From assembly GCA_046080565.1 (NCBI GenBank), contig JBJTUF010000057.1, positions 1 through 53,746 on the forward strand: a stretch of DNA of 53,746 nucleotides, read 5' to 3'. This DNA comes from Cuspidothrix sp046080565 (GTDB lineage: Bacteria > Cyanobacteriota > Cyanobacteriia > Cyanobacteriales > Nostocaceae). The notes below the pieces were generated by a model that was not told the DNA's origin, did no database searches, and saw only the letters and a list, made by a program, of their open reading frames with translations. Of the stretch, positions 1 through 8,126 are shown piece by piece. Within the stretch, counting starts at the first letter, position 1, and every line of letters begins with the position of its first letter. The translations under genes were made by a program, and so were the position numbers.

Positions 1-184
1 TTAAAAATCTTCTTAATTTCCTTTTTCTACTTTCAAATAAAATGGGTATGGGTAGGGCTTCTGCTAATATTTCTAACTTTGCTTGCTTCACTATTTGCAA
101 TGTTCCCACCATTATTAACAGAAGTAGATATCTAGCTCTTCCCAGTTCATTTTCTAACACTTTCTGGTATATTTCACTTATCAT
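1..184 (-). CDS. Transposase, N-terminal part (IS4-like), cut by window edge
   Basis: The first 61 codons of a transposase are read from an ATG at 182-184 toward base 1, with no stop. The protein starts MISEIYQKVL and later contains PIPILFESRKRKLRRFL. This resembles the N-terminus of cyanobacterial IS4-family transposases, where a segment of the form FPILFESRRR..QRFL is common. The catalytic DDE region lies outside the window. The right window edge carries the start of an identical gene in the opposite orientation. Confidence 0.75.
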   Translation of the reverse strand, partial: MISEIYQKVLENELGRARYLLLLIMVGTLQIVKQAKLEILAEALPIPILFESRKRKLRRFL

Positions 185-290
185 TTTACTCTGTTAGTTC
201 ACATTTACTATTTATTACTTATCTTTTTTTGCTCCCACATTCTGTATCTCTTACTACATAAGCTTTTTCTCCTTCTTGTCCCCCTGTCAG
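1..290 (-). mobile_element. End of an IS4-like insertion sequence (left copy)
   Basis: This stretch holds the 5' end of an insertion sequence that runs leftward out of the window. Bases 153-290 match the reverse complement of 53609-53746 with a single difference (base 202), and the match stops abruptly at 290/53609. That boundary, CTGACAGGGGG read into the element, is therefore the IS end. A 106-base leader separates the end from the transposase start codon in both copies. The IS4 family assignment is recognition of the N-terminal protein style, not a database match. Confidence 0.85.
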
Positions 291-650
291 GATGTAACTA
301 GGTTAGCTGTAGCTGACTTTGCTAATTCAGGACAAAATCTAACTTTAAGAATAGTTGATTTAGCGGCTAAATCTGATGTGATTAATACGCAGTTTCGGAT
401 TAAATATCAAGCGCGAGATAATTTTGATGATTCTTTTAATCCACCAACTTTGTATGAAGGAGAAATTCCTGCGAATTTGGTAAGTCGTAGCTATAATAAT
501 TTTACTTTAGCTGTGGGTAAATTAAAACTTCCTAGGGCAGCTTTAAGTCCTGGTGTAAAAGTTGATATTGAAGTTGTAGCAATTCGTTCTTTAGGGGGAC
601 GTTCTGCACAACAAAAGATTAGTTACCAAGGAGTAATTCGTAAACGGTAA
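291..650 (+). pseudogene. 5'-truncated hypothetical gene next to the IS end
   Basis: An open frame of about 119 codons begins directly at the IS boundary and ends at TAA 648-650. It has no start codon of its own: upstream codons in this frame are IS sequence. The visible part (from DVTRLAVADF to SYQGVIRKR) is soluble, rich in beta-type residues and without cysteines, and looks like a C-terminal beta-sandwich segment. I do not recognise the family. The simplest reading is that the IS removed or displaced the 5' part of the gene. A TTG inside the IS end (276) could start a chimeric product, but nothing supports its use. Confidence 0.6.
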
Positions 651-1038
651 TATAGCAGAAGGCAGAGGCTTCAGGGCAGCACTTCGACTTCGCTCACTAA
701 CCAGAGGTAGGAGGAAAAGCCCTGTTATATATATGTTTCAAGGATTCATAATGTCCTAATTATCCGCCCTACAGCTATATATCCTGAATCATTGCTAATA
801 CAACTGACTACTGACAAATTATATTAAGTCCGGGCAATCACTTACGATATAAGTTTTTGGGTAATAATTATAGGACTTACGCATTTTAGCGAAATCTGGG
901 GATTTGAGATTGCTTCCTTACGTCGCAATGAGAGTATTTGCAGTAGGTTTCGCGTAAGTCCAGAATTATTTTTTCCCAATTACCCATTACTAATTACCAG
1001 CCCCAACAGATATGATAGGTATTCCACCGGACATGATA
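651..1038. repeat. Gene-free interval with a palindromic MITE-like repeat (873-961)
   Basis: No gene is visible here. Bases 873-961 form an element with 10-bp terminal inverted repeats, GGACTTACGC at 873-882 and GCGTAAGTCC at 952-961. The same termini bound a second, longer element at 33486-33606, so this is a dispersed family. The rest of the interval is AT-rich spacer with a short repeat of the GGTAATTA type. Confidence 0.65.
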
Positions 1039-1611
1039 TTATTTACCCATATTTCTTTTGAGTTTTTCTAATTCATCTTGGGTTTCCCAACGGCGAAATG
1101 TATCTTCTAAGTCATCAGAATTACTCTGATAATTACTAGCTGCATTCCAAGTATTATTTTCTAAACGTTGTTGGGTTTGGGCTTTAGTTCGGGTTGTTTG
1201 TGCTTCTGCTGCTTTAGCTTGTATTTCTTGACGACGTTGTTGAATTTTGCGAAGTAGTTCTTGAGATTGGGTAATGCGTTCTTTTAAACCTTGCATTTGT
1301 CCCCACATTTGATTTCCTTCTCGCAGTAATGCTGCTTCTCTTGCTTGGGCGGGGACGGCTAAGTCTTCTCTACCTGCGGCTTGGGCTTTTTGAATACGGA
1401 TATGCCATTTTTGTATTTCTTGGGCAGTGGCAAGAATTTCTTCTTGCGATCGCTTCTCTTGTAATTGTAACTCAGCTACTAATTTTAATGTATCCTCTTC
1501 TTGTTCTCGAAGTTGTTCTAATAGTGCTTGTAACTCTAAATGAGGGTTATTCCGCAAAAATTCTTCTAAACGACTTTCTAAAAAGCGACTTAAATCATCA
1601 AATAAACTCAC
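1039..1611 (-). CDS. TIGR04376-type coiled-coil protein (PspA/Vipp1-like style)
   Basis: This 190-residue protein begins MSLFDDLSRFLESRLEEFLRNNPHLEL. It continues as an almost uninterrupted amphipathic helix rich in Glu, Gln, Lys and Arg (about residues 25-145), then a polar tail (NNTWNAASNYQSNSDDLEDTF region). The N-terminal segment matches the conserved cyanobacterial family TIGR04376 as I remember it. There is no signal peptide or membrane span. Function is unknown; the helical layout recalls PspA/IM30 proteins that work at the membrane surface, but that is inference. It is a single-gene unit, and the downstream gene on the same strand begins only at 2573 in the other direction of transcription flow. 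Confidence 0.75.
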   Translation of the reverse strand: MSLFDDLSRFLESRLEEFLRNNPHLELQALLEQLREQEEDTLKLVAELQLQEKRSQEEILATAQEIQKWHIRIQKAQAAGREDLAVPAQAREAALLREGNQMWGQMQGLKERITQSQELLRKIQQRRQEIQAKAAEAQTTRTKAQTQQRLENNTWNAASNYQSNSDDLEDTFRRWETQDELEKLKRNMGK

Positions 1612-1730
1612 GGTTAAAACTCCAAAGTTTGTATATATAACTATTTTATATTAGGGAGGCAGACAAACGGGGGTGCAGTAGGGGGGGAACGGCCGTTCGC
1701 CCGTACAACAGTCAACAGTCAACTGGCAAC

Positions 1731-2573
1731 CTAAAGTGGTGTTACCCAATATTTAATTCCTTGAACTATTTTCTGTTGTAATCCAAATTTGGGTAATTCA
1801 TCTTCATTCCAGCCTAAATATGTCCAATGAGGTTGATCATTAACTACAGTTTGAAACCAGCCATTTTCATTTAAAGCTTGTCTTTGGGCTGGTGTTGATA
1901 CTTGTAAATCAATTGCTAATCCCCAGAGATGTTGTGATGTTCCTGGAGGTGCAACTAAGCCGAGAATTTTTGTTTCTTTTCCTGATTTTACTTGATCTAA
2001 TGTTTGACTATTTGCGTATTTATTCCAAAATCTTAAATTAGTTGCATAACTACGCATACAATCGCCAGGATAACCAGATTTCAGAGAAATATTTGCTAAA
2101 TTTTTGGCTGTATTTAAAGCTTCAGTAGCGACTTTTTGTAAATAACATTCTTGAGTGCCATCTACTAAAGCCATATTCATGGTATCTTGAAAAGATTGTG
2201 TATCTAGTTCATTGTCTAAAAGAACTTTTTCCGGTAGTTTAATTGCTAGATTTTGATTAATAAATACTGTGCCATAGAACCGCAGTAAGGTATATTCAAA
2301 TGTATTCGGTTCGGGAATAGTTGATATTTTGTTGCCAATTGTTGATAAAAAACGTTGTTGATCATCTAATTTTTGATCAGGAATGAAGGATTTATTTATA
2401 CGTATGGTTGATTGATCACAATCTAAATTAGAAGTTTTAATACATTCTTTGCTAGTCTGATCATTTAGGCTGGAATTACTTTGGTAAAATTTGTGAGCGA
2501 ACACCAAGGTAATACTGACAACAATAACTATAGTTACAAATTCTGCTATTTTCAGAATTAGTTTCATGAACAA
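1731..2573 (-). CDS. Membrane-anchored D-Ala-D-Ala carboxypeptidase family protein (VanY/M15B)
   Basis: The protein (280 aa) has one N-terminal membrane segment at about residues 5-25 and a periplasmic domain. The C-terminal third carries the zinc peptidase signature SQHLWGLAIDL (SxHxxGxAxD: the His and Asp are zinc ligands) and a later PHWTYLG that supplies the second His. These are the M15B (VanY/DacB) landmarks, so the likely job is trimming peptidoglycan stem peptides. The segment between anchor and peptidase (about 40-160) is not a domain I recognise. It is transcribed alone, with a repeat-rich gap on each side. Confidence 0.8.
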   Translation of the reverse strand: MFMKLILKIAEFVTIVIVVSITLVFAHKFYQSNSSLNDQTSKECIKTSNLDCDQSTIRINKSFIPDQKLDDQQRFLSTIGNKISTIPEPNTFEYTLLRFYGTVFINQNLAIKLPEKVLLDNELDTQSFQDTMNMALVDGTQECYLQKVATEALNTAKNLANISLKSGYPGDCMRSYATNLRFWNKYANSQTLDQVKSGKETKILGLVAPPGTSQHLWGLAIDLQVSTPAQRQALNENGWFQTVVNDQPHWTYLGWNEDELPKFGLQQKIVQGIKYWVTPL

Positions 2574-2666
2574 ATATTACTGATTTTGAAAATTCAGCCT
2601 TGATCATATCCTAAAATTTATGAAAATTTCTGTTATTTAGGCAATATACAATATATAAAGATTTTA

Positions 2667-2779
2667 GTAAGAATTCAGGGAATAGGGAATAGTATTTATC
2701 TTTAATCTTACCTCTTACCTCCTGATAGCGCAGCGTGGCGTTAGCCATACTCCTGAACTCCTGACTCCTGAATTCTTAC
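2667..2779. repeat. Small inverted-repeat element upstream of the permease gene
   Basis: The element has perfect 13-bp terminal inverted repeats: GTAAGAATTCAGG at 2667-2679 and CCTGAATTCTTAC at 2767-2779. The interior includes a GCGCAGCGTGGCGTTAGCC-like block that is common in Nostocales intergenic DNA. It ends 30 bases before the permease start codon, so it may carry or displace that gene's promoter. Confidence 0.6.
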
Positions 2780-2808
2780 AAATTTTATACATTTAGATTT
2801 TAGGAACA

Positions 2809-3642
2809 ATGAATTTAAAAAATTCACGAATGCAAACTTTAGTTATCTATGGAATTCTAGCAGCGATCGCTTTTGTTATGTTATTTCCATTATTATGGCT
2901 GATCAGTACAGCCTTAAAATCACCAACGGAAAATATCTGGCAGTCACCACCGCAATTATTACCCAGTCAACCAACATTAGAAAACTTTTACCAGGTTTGG
3001 CAATCTCTACCATTTGGAGTATATTTATACAATAGCGTTATAGTATCAGTATTAACAGTTGGATTAAATCTGTTATTTTGTTCTTTAGCGGCTTATCCTT
3101 TAGCTAGACTTTCCTTTGTGGGTAGAAATACAATTTTTATTGGTATCATTGCCACAATTATGATTCCCTTCCAAATTGTTATGATTCCTTTATATATCTT
3201 GACAGTGCAGTTAGGATTAAGGAATAGTTACCTAGGAATCATTTTCCCTAGTTTAGCCTCTGCCTTTGGTATATTTTTGTTACGGCAAGCCCTGTTGAGT
3301 GTACCGAAAGAAATTGAAGAGGCTGCCCGTTTGGATGGCAGTTCTGAGTTAGGATTATGGTGGCATATTATGTTACCTGCTATCCGTCCAGCATTGATTA
3401 CCCTAGCTATATTTGTATTTATTGGTAGTTGGAGTGACTTCTTATGGCCTTTAATTGTCATCCAGGATGAAAGTTTATACACTTTACCCTTGGGAGTAGC
3501 TAAGTTAGCAGGGACATTCTCTTTAGATTGGCGCTTAGTAGCTGCTGGTTCGGTCATTTCTATTACGCCAGTGTTAGTATTGTTTTTGTTTCTACAGAAA
3601 TACATTGTCCCTACGGATACAAGTAGTGGAGTGAAGGGCTAA
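2809..3642 (+). CDS. Carbohydrate ABC transporter permease (MalG family)
   Basis: This 277-residue inner-membrane protein has six predicted spans (about 13-35, 75-97, 107-130, 140-160, 190-215, 245-265). It also carries the EAA loop, EEAARLDGSSELGLWWHIMLP, which docks on the ATPase subunit. It belongs to the MalG side of CUT1 sugar importers. No MalF-type partner, binding protein or ATPase gene lies in the window, so it must work with subunits encoded elsewhere. Only 2 bases separate its stop from the ATG of the photosensor kinase, so the two are probably co-transcribed. This pairing is unusual and may be accidental. Confidence 0.88.
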   Translation: MNLKNSRMQTLVIYGILAAIAFVMLFPLLWLISTALKSPTENIWQSPPQLLPSQPTLENFYQVWQSLPFGVYLYNSVIVSVLTVGLNLLFCSLAAYPLARLSFVGRNTIFIGIIATIMIPFQIVMIPLYILTVQLGLRNSYLGIIFPSLASAFGIFLLRQALLSVPKEIEEAARLDGSSELGLWWHIMLPAIRPALITLAIFVFIGSWSDFLWPLIVIQDESLYTLPLGVAKLAGTFSLDWRLVAAGSVISITPVLVLFLFLQKYIVPTDTSSGVKG

Positions 3643-3644
3643 AA

Positions 3645-6254
3645 ATGGACACAAAAAAAATCTTCAATTTTGATTTAGACCAGATTATTATTTTTGATCC
3701 GCTAACATTAACCAGTGATATTCCTGCTATTCATGCAGTCCGTTTGATGAGTCAAATATGTAATATTAATGACTTCAATCATGATTTGAGATCACACACT
3801 CATATTCAGAATAGGGAACAGACCAACTGTGTAATTGTCCTAGACAAAGAAAAGTTGGTTGGTATTTTCACTGTCCCAGATGTCATAAACTGTACAGCGA
3901 AGGGATTAAATTTAGAAACAGTGACCATCGCAGAGGTAATGATTGAGCATCCAGTAACATTCAAAAAATCAGAATTGACTAACATTTTTGTAGTTATAAA
4001 TCTATTTCATAAATATAAAATAAATTATTTGATAGTTGTAGATGATGAAAATAAAGTAATAGGATTTATTAACAAAAGTAGCTTATATAACAATATAAAT
4101 ATTGTAAAAGTCTTTGAAGAAAACAATCATTTGCAAGAAAAAAATTATCAACTAGAAGCTGAAAAAATCGAACTTTTACGAAACCAAAATAGTGAAATAG
4201 AAGCCCAAGTTGAAGCTAGAATTATAAAATTACTGGAACAGGCTAAATCAGATCAGTCATTGGCTATACTGTCACAAAAAATTCGTAACTCCTTTGATTT
4301 AGAGGAAATTTTGCAAACAGCCGTTTGTGAAATCCAAAAATATTTACAAATAGATAGAGTCATTATTTATGAATTTAATGGAGAATGGAGTGGTACAATT
4401 GTAGCTGAATCCTTGGCTGAAGGACAAAATTCTCTCTTAGGTTTAGTGATCTATGATCCCTGTCTTAGACCTGATTGGGTTAATTCCTATTCTCATGGAC
4501 GAATCCGAACAATTGATGATATTTATAATTCTGGTCTCTCTCCTTGTCATATTCAATTACTAGAAAGAAATCATATTCGTGCTAACTTAGTTGTACCGAT
4601 TATTTATAATAATCATCTATGGGGATTAATCGGCGCTCATCAATCTTCAGAACCGAGAGTTTGGCAATCATTAGAAAGTGATTTACTAGAAAAGTTATCT
4701 ATTCAATTAGCGATCGCTATTCAACAATCCCAACTCTATCAACAAGCCCAAAAAGAATTGAAAGAGCGGATATTCGCACAAACTAAACTCAAAAAACTCA
4801 ATGAAAAATTAGAATTCCGCGTGATAGAGCGGACAAAAGAACTGCATCAAAGCCAAGAATATTTACGGCAAATTACCGAAAATATTGACAGTGTTTTTTG
4901 GATAAAACGTTCAGAAGACGATCAAATACTCTATATTTCCCAATCATATCAAAGGATTTGGGGTTATTCATGTCGGGAGCTATATCAAAACCCTCACAAA
5001 TTTTTAGATTCTGTTTATCCAGAAGATTTACCGCGAGTAATGGCAGCTTTAGAAACACAAATAGAGGGTAAATATAATGAACAATATCGGATAATTCGCA
5101 GTGATGGAGAAATCCGTTGGATTTATGATCGAGCTTTTCCTATTCATGATCAAGATGGTCAAATTTACCGAATTGCGGGTATTGCTGAAGATATTACCCA
5201 GCGTAAAAAGATTGAAGAAACACTCAAATTACAAGAACGAGCGATCGCAGCTAGTAATAATGGCATAGTCATTGTTGATGCACGATTCAATAAAAATACA
5301 ATTTTTGTTAATACTGCTTTTGAAAATATTACAGGCTATTCAGTCCAGGAAGTCATTGGCAAAGATTGTCGTTTTTTACAAGACAAAGATAGAAAACAAC
5401 CAGCTTTAAGAGAAATTCGCAAAGCTTTACAAAATCAACACAGTTGTAATGTGATCCTACGTAATTATCGCAAAGACGGTAGTCTATTTTGGAATGAATT
5501 GAGCATTTCTCCTATTTATGACGATGAAGGGAATTTAACTCATTTTATTGGCATTCAAAACGATGTTACAGCCCGTAAACAAGCAGAAGAACAAATTAAA
5601 TCTTCTCTTAAAGAAAAGGAAATCTTACTCAAAGAAGTTCATCATCGGGTCAAAAATAATCTTGTAGTAGTATCTAGCTTATTAGATTGGCAAGCTGATT
5701 ATCTCACCGATCCCGCAGCCATCAAGATTTTCCAGCAAAGTCAATATCGAATTCAATCTATGGCACTAATCCATGAAAAACTCTATCAATCTAAAAACTT
5801 AGCCGAAATAGATTTAAGTGAGTATTTAAAGACCCTTGTTACACAAATAGAGTTTTCCTCCAACATAAATCACAAGGGAATTTCCATTAACTACGATCTG
5901 CAACCGCTTTTCTTAAATATTGAAACAGCTACCCCCTGTGGTTTAATTGTCAATGAATTAATGGCCAATATTTTTGAACACGCTTTTAGCAATCGTACAA
6001 CTGGTGAAATATGTTTAGCAGTCAAACAGAATGAACATCAAGAAGTAACAATCACCATTGAAGATAATGGAGTTGGTTTTCCTCCAGATTTAGATTTTCA
6101 AAATACCGAATCTTTGGGTTTACAGTTAGTTTGTTTATTAACTAAGCAGTTAGAAGGACGCATTACAGTTACTTCTAATCAAGGAACTAAATTTACCTTA
6201 ACTTTTTCAGAATTACGTTATCGCCAGAGGATTAAAAATTATGACCAACGCTAA
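3645..6254 (+). CDS. Multi-domain photosensory histidine kinase: CBS-CBS, CBCR GAF, PAS, LOV, HisKA_2
   Basis: This 869-residue soluble kinase contains, in order: a CBS pair (about 15-150); a coiled coil (155-205); a GAF domain (215-362); a second coiled coil (365-405); a PAS/PAC (405-520); a LOV-type PAS (528-648); and a HisKA_2 kinase core. The core has the phosphoacceptor block KEVHHRVKNN (His666) and ATPase motifs NELMANIFEHAF and EDNGVGFP. The GAF has Cys273 in DPCL and Cys301-His302 in SPCH, 28 residues apart, which is the two-cysteine layout of DXCF cyanobacteriochromes; Leu replaces Phe. The LOV domain has GKDCRFLQ (Cys575), NYRKDG and a GIQNDVT glutamine, as expected for FMN adduct formation. 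It likely autophosphorylates in response to light and signals to the regulator that overlaps its 3' end. Bilin and flavin binding are inferred from motifs, not shown. Confidence 0.9.
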   Translation: MDTKKIFNFDLDQIIIFDPLTLTSDIPAIHAVRLMSQICNINDFNHDLRSHTHIQNREQTNCVIVLDKEKLVGIFTVPDVINCTAKGLNLETVTIAEVMIEHPVTFKKSELTNIFVVINLFHKYKINYLIVVDDENKVIGFINKSSLYNNINIVKVFEENNHLQEKNYQLEAEKIELLRNQNSEIEAQVEARIIKLLEQAKSDQSLAILSQKIRNSFDLEEILQTAVCEIQKYLQIDRVIIYEFNGEWSGTIVAESLAEGQNSLLGLVIYDPCLRPDWVNSYSHGRIRTIDDIYNSGLSPCHIQLLERNHIRANLVVPIIYNNHLWGLIGAHQSSEPRVWQSLESDLLEKLSIQLAIAIQQSQLYQQAQKELKERIFAQTKLKKLNEKLEFRVIERTKELHQSQEYLRQITENIDSVFWIKRSEDDQILYISQSYQRIWGYSCRELYQNPHKFLDSVYPEDLPRVMAALETQIEGKYNEQYRIIRSDGEIRWIYDRAFPIHDQDGQIYRIAGIAEDITQRKKIEETLKLQERAIAASNNGIVIVDARFNKNTIFVNTAFENITGYSVQEVIGKDCRFLQDKDRKQPALREIRKALQNQHSCNVILRNYRKDGSLFWNELSISPIYDDEGNLTHFIGIQNDVTARKQAEEQIKSSLKEKEILLKEVHHRVKNNLVVVSSLLDWQADYLTDPAAIKIFQQSQYRIQSMALIHEKLYQSKNLAEIDLSEYLKTLVTQIEFSSNINHKGISINYDLQPLFLNIETATPCGLIVNELMANIFEHAFSNRTTGEICLAVKQNEHQEVTITIEDNGVGFPPDLDFQNTESLGLQLVCLLTKQLEGRITVTSNQGTKFTLTFSELRYRQRIKNYDQR

Positions 6255-8010
6255 AATATTAATTGTGGAAGACGAGCTTTTAATTGCTAATAACATAGCC
6301 AGAAAATTAACAAAATTAGGATATGAAATTGTAGACATGGTTTCTTCTGGCAGAGATGCTATTTATATTGCAGGAGAAAAAAGACCAGATTTAGTGTTAA
6401 TGGATATTGTCATTAAAGGAGAAATGGACGGCATAGAAACCGCCGAAAAACTCTATCAACGATATGGTATTCCTGTTATTTATTTAACCGCCTATGCCGA
6501 TAGTGAAACCATTAATAGAGCTAAATCTACAACTCCCTTTGGTTATATTCTTAAACCATTTAAAGATGAGGAATTACAAGCTAGTATTGCCATTGCTTTG
6601 CAAAAAAGGCAAGCTGAGTTAGAGGAAAAACAAGAATACATAGGAAAAATCCAAAAAGCAGAAGAAAAACTTAATCAAATCCAAAAATATGATCCTCTCA
6701 CTAATTTATTGAATCGTTATGGATTAGAGGTAGAATTTGAAAATCAAGTACAAAAGTTTATTGACAATCTGATTCAACCCAAAGACACATCATCTAATTA
6801 TTTTCCTTACTTACCTATTTTCTGTTTAAGTTTTGATCGTTTAGAACGGATTTATCAAACCCTAGAACCTGCAAAAAGTGATTTATTGATCCTCGAATTA
6901 ACAGCTAGATTAAAATCTGTAATTCAAAATCAAGGTGTAATTGGTCGTACAAATAATAATGAATTTGTGATTGTTGGTTCACCCATAGAATATCGTAATC
7001 AGGCAGTTGCTACAGCACAAGACTTATTAGAAAAGATTTCTGAGCCAATTTTAATTGGTGAAAAGGAAATTTTTATTACACCCAGTATAGGCGGAGCATT
7101 TTATTACCATCCCTACCATCTAGAAACCTTATTACAACATTGTCGTTTAGTAATCACTAAAGTCCAGAAAGCTGGAGGTAATGCCTATGAATTTTATAAT
7201 CATAATCTAGATAATACTACTTCTAGTAAGCAAATAGCTTGGGAAGCAGATTTACACTATGCCCTGGAATTAAATCAATTTCAATTATATTTTCAACCGA
7301 TAGTTGATATTAATAATGGTAAAATTATTGCTGCTGAAGCTTTAATTCGTTGGTTACATCCTGAACATGGTATGATTCCACCTACAGATTTTATTCCTGT
7401 AGCTGAACAAAAAGATTTAATGATTGAAATTGGTAAATGGGTGTTTACCAATGCTTGTAAATCTTTAGCTACTTGGAAAAATGCGGGACTACCATTAATC
7501 AATATTTCCGTGAATCTTTCTCCCCGCCAATTATCTCATCCTACCTTATCTCAGGAATTTACTAAAATATTAATTGAGGAAAAGGTTAGCGCTAAATGTA
7601 TTTCTTTAGAAATCACGGAAAGCATTTTTGAGGAAGATAGTAGTTTATCTGTACGTCGTCTGCGTTTGCTTAAAGCTGTGGGATTTGAAATCACGATGGA
7701 TAGTTTTGGCACTGATAAATCATCATTAAACTATTTGACTAAATTTCCCTTTGATATCTTAAAACTGGATTGTTCTTTGGTGAAAAACTTTAAGTTGACC
7801 CCAGAAAATGAAATCATTACCGCTAGTATTATTGATGTAGCGCAAAAACTCAATATGAATGTTATTGCTAAAGGCGTAGAAAGAAAAAATGAACTTAAAT
7901 TTTTATATGATCATCAATGTTATCATATTCAAGGTAATATATTTAGTCGTCCAATTCTAGCATCAGAATTTATAGAATTAGCTAAACTTTTGGTAATTCC
8001 TAATATGTAA
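6241..8010 (+). CDS. Response regulator REC-GGDEF-EAL with degenerate output domains
   Basis: The 589-residue protein starts inside the kinase gene (14-base overlap), so the two form a pair. It has a REC domain with phosphoacceptor Asp55 (LVLMDIVIKG) and a Lys in ILKPF, then a short coiled coil. In the GGDEF domain the signature reads RTNNNEF (236-242), so cyclase activity is not expected. The EAL domain (about 335-580) keeps EALIRW (Glu366), NLSPRQ and EITES. However, the DDFGTG loop is DSFGTD (487-492), and the usual EGVE reads KGVE (544-547). Both changes hit metal- or base-contributing positions known from RocR-type phosphodiesterases, so hydrolysis is also doubtful. It may bind c-di-GMP or act through protein contacts. 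EAL-domain family membership is certain; activity is not. Confidence 0.9.
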   Translation: MTNAKILIVEDELLIANNIARKLTKLGYEIVDMVSSGRDAIYIAGEKRPDLVLMDIVIKGEMDGIETAEKLYQRYGIPVIYLTAYADSETINRAKSTTPFGYILKPFKDEELQASIAIALQKRQAELEEKQEYIGKIQKAEEKLNQIQKYDPLTNLLNRYGLEVEFENQVQKFIDNLIQPKDTSSNYFPYLPIFCLSFDRLERIYQTLEPAKSDLLILELTARLKSVIQNQGVIGRTNNNEFVIVGSPIEYRNQAVATAQDLLEKISEPILIGEKEIFITPSIGGAFYYHPYHLETLLQHCRLVITKVQKAGGNAYEFYNHNLDNTTSSKQIAWEADLHYALELNQFQLYFQPIVDINNGKIIAAEALIRWLHPEHGMIPPTDFIPVAEQKDLMIEIGKWVFTNACKSLATWKNAGLPLINISVNLSPRQLSHPTLSQEFTKILIEEKVSAKCISLEITESIFEEDSSLSVRRLRLLKAVGFEITMDSFGTDKSSLNYLTKFPFDILKLDCSLVKNFKLTPENEIITASIIDVAQKLNMNVIAKGVERKNELKFLYDHQCYHIQGNIFSRPILASEFIELAKLLVIPNM

Positions 8011-8017
8011 GGAGTCT

Positions 8018-8107
8018 GTTGACGGTTGACGGTTGACTGTTGACTGTTGACTGTTGACCGAGAAGAGTTCCTCCTGCCCCTCTGCTCCCCTGCCCCTCTG
8101 CTCCCCT
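8018..8107. repeat. Short tandem repeats (heptamer and octamer type)
   Basis: After the regulator stop, a 7-base unit related to GTTGACT/GTTGACG is repeated about six times (8018-8059). C-rich units of the TGCCCCTC/TGCTCCCC type follow (8078-8107). These are the short tandemly repeated repetitive sequences typical of Nostocales. Similar C-rich units recur near 24605-24640 and 51235-51285. Confidence 0.7.
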
Positions 8108-8126
8108 ATTCCCTTACAAAAACCCA

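Noticed and set aside
1329..1640. 103-codon + frame over the coiled-coil gene
   Set aside because: Antisense of a repetitive helix-coding sequence; hydrophobic composition is an artefact of the opposite strand.
8018..8107. Possible CRISPR array
   Set aside because: Units are 7-8 bases with no spacers; these are short tandem repeats.
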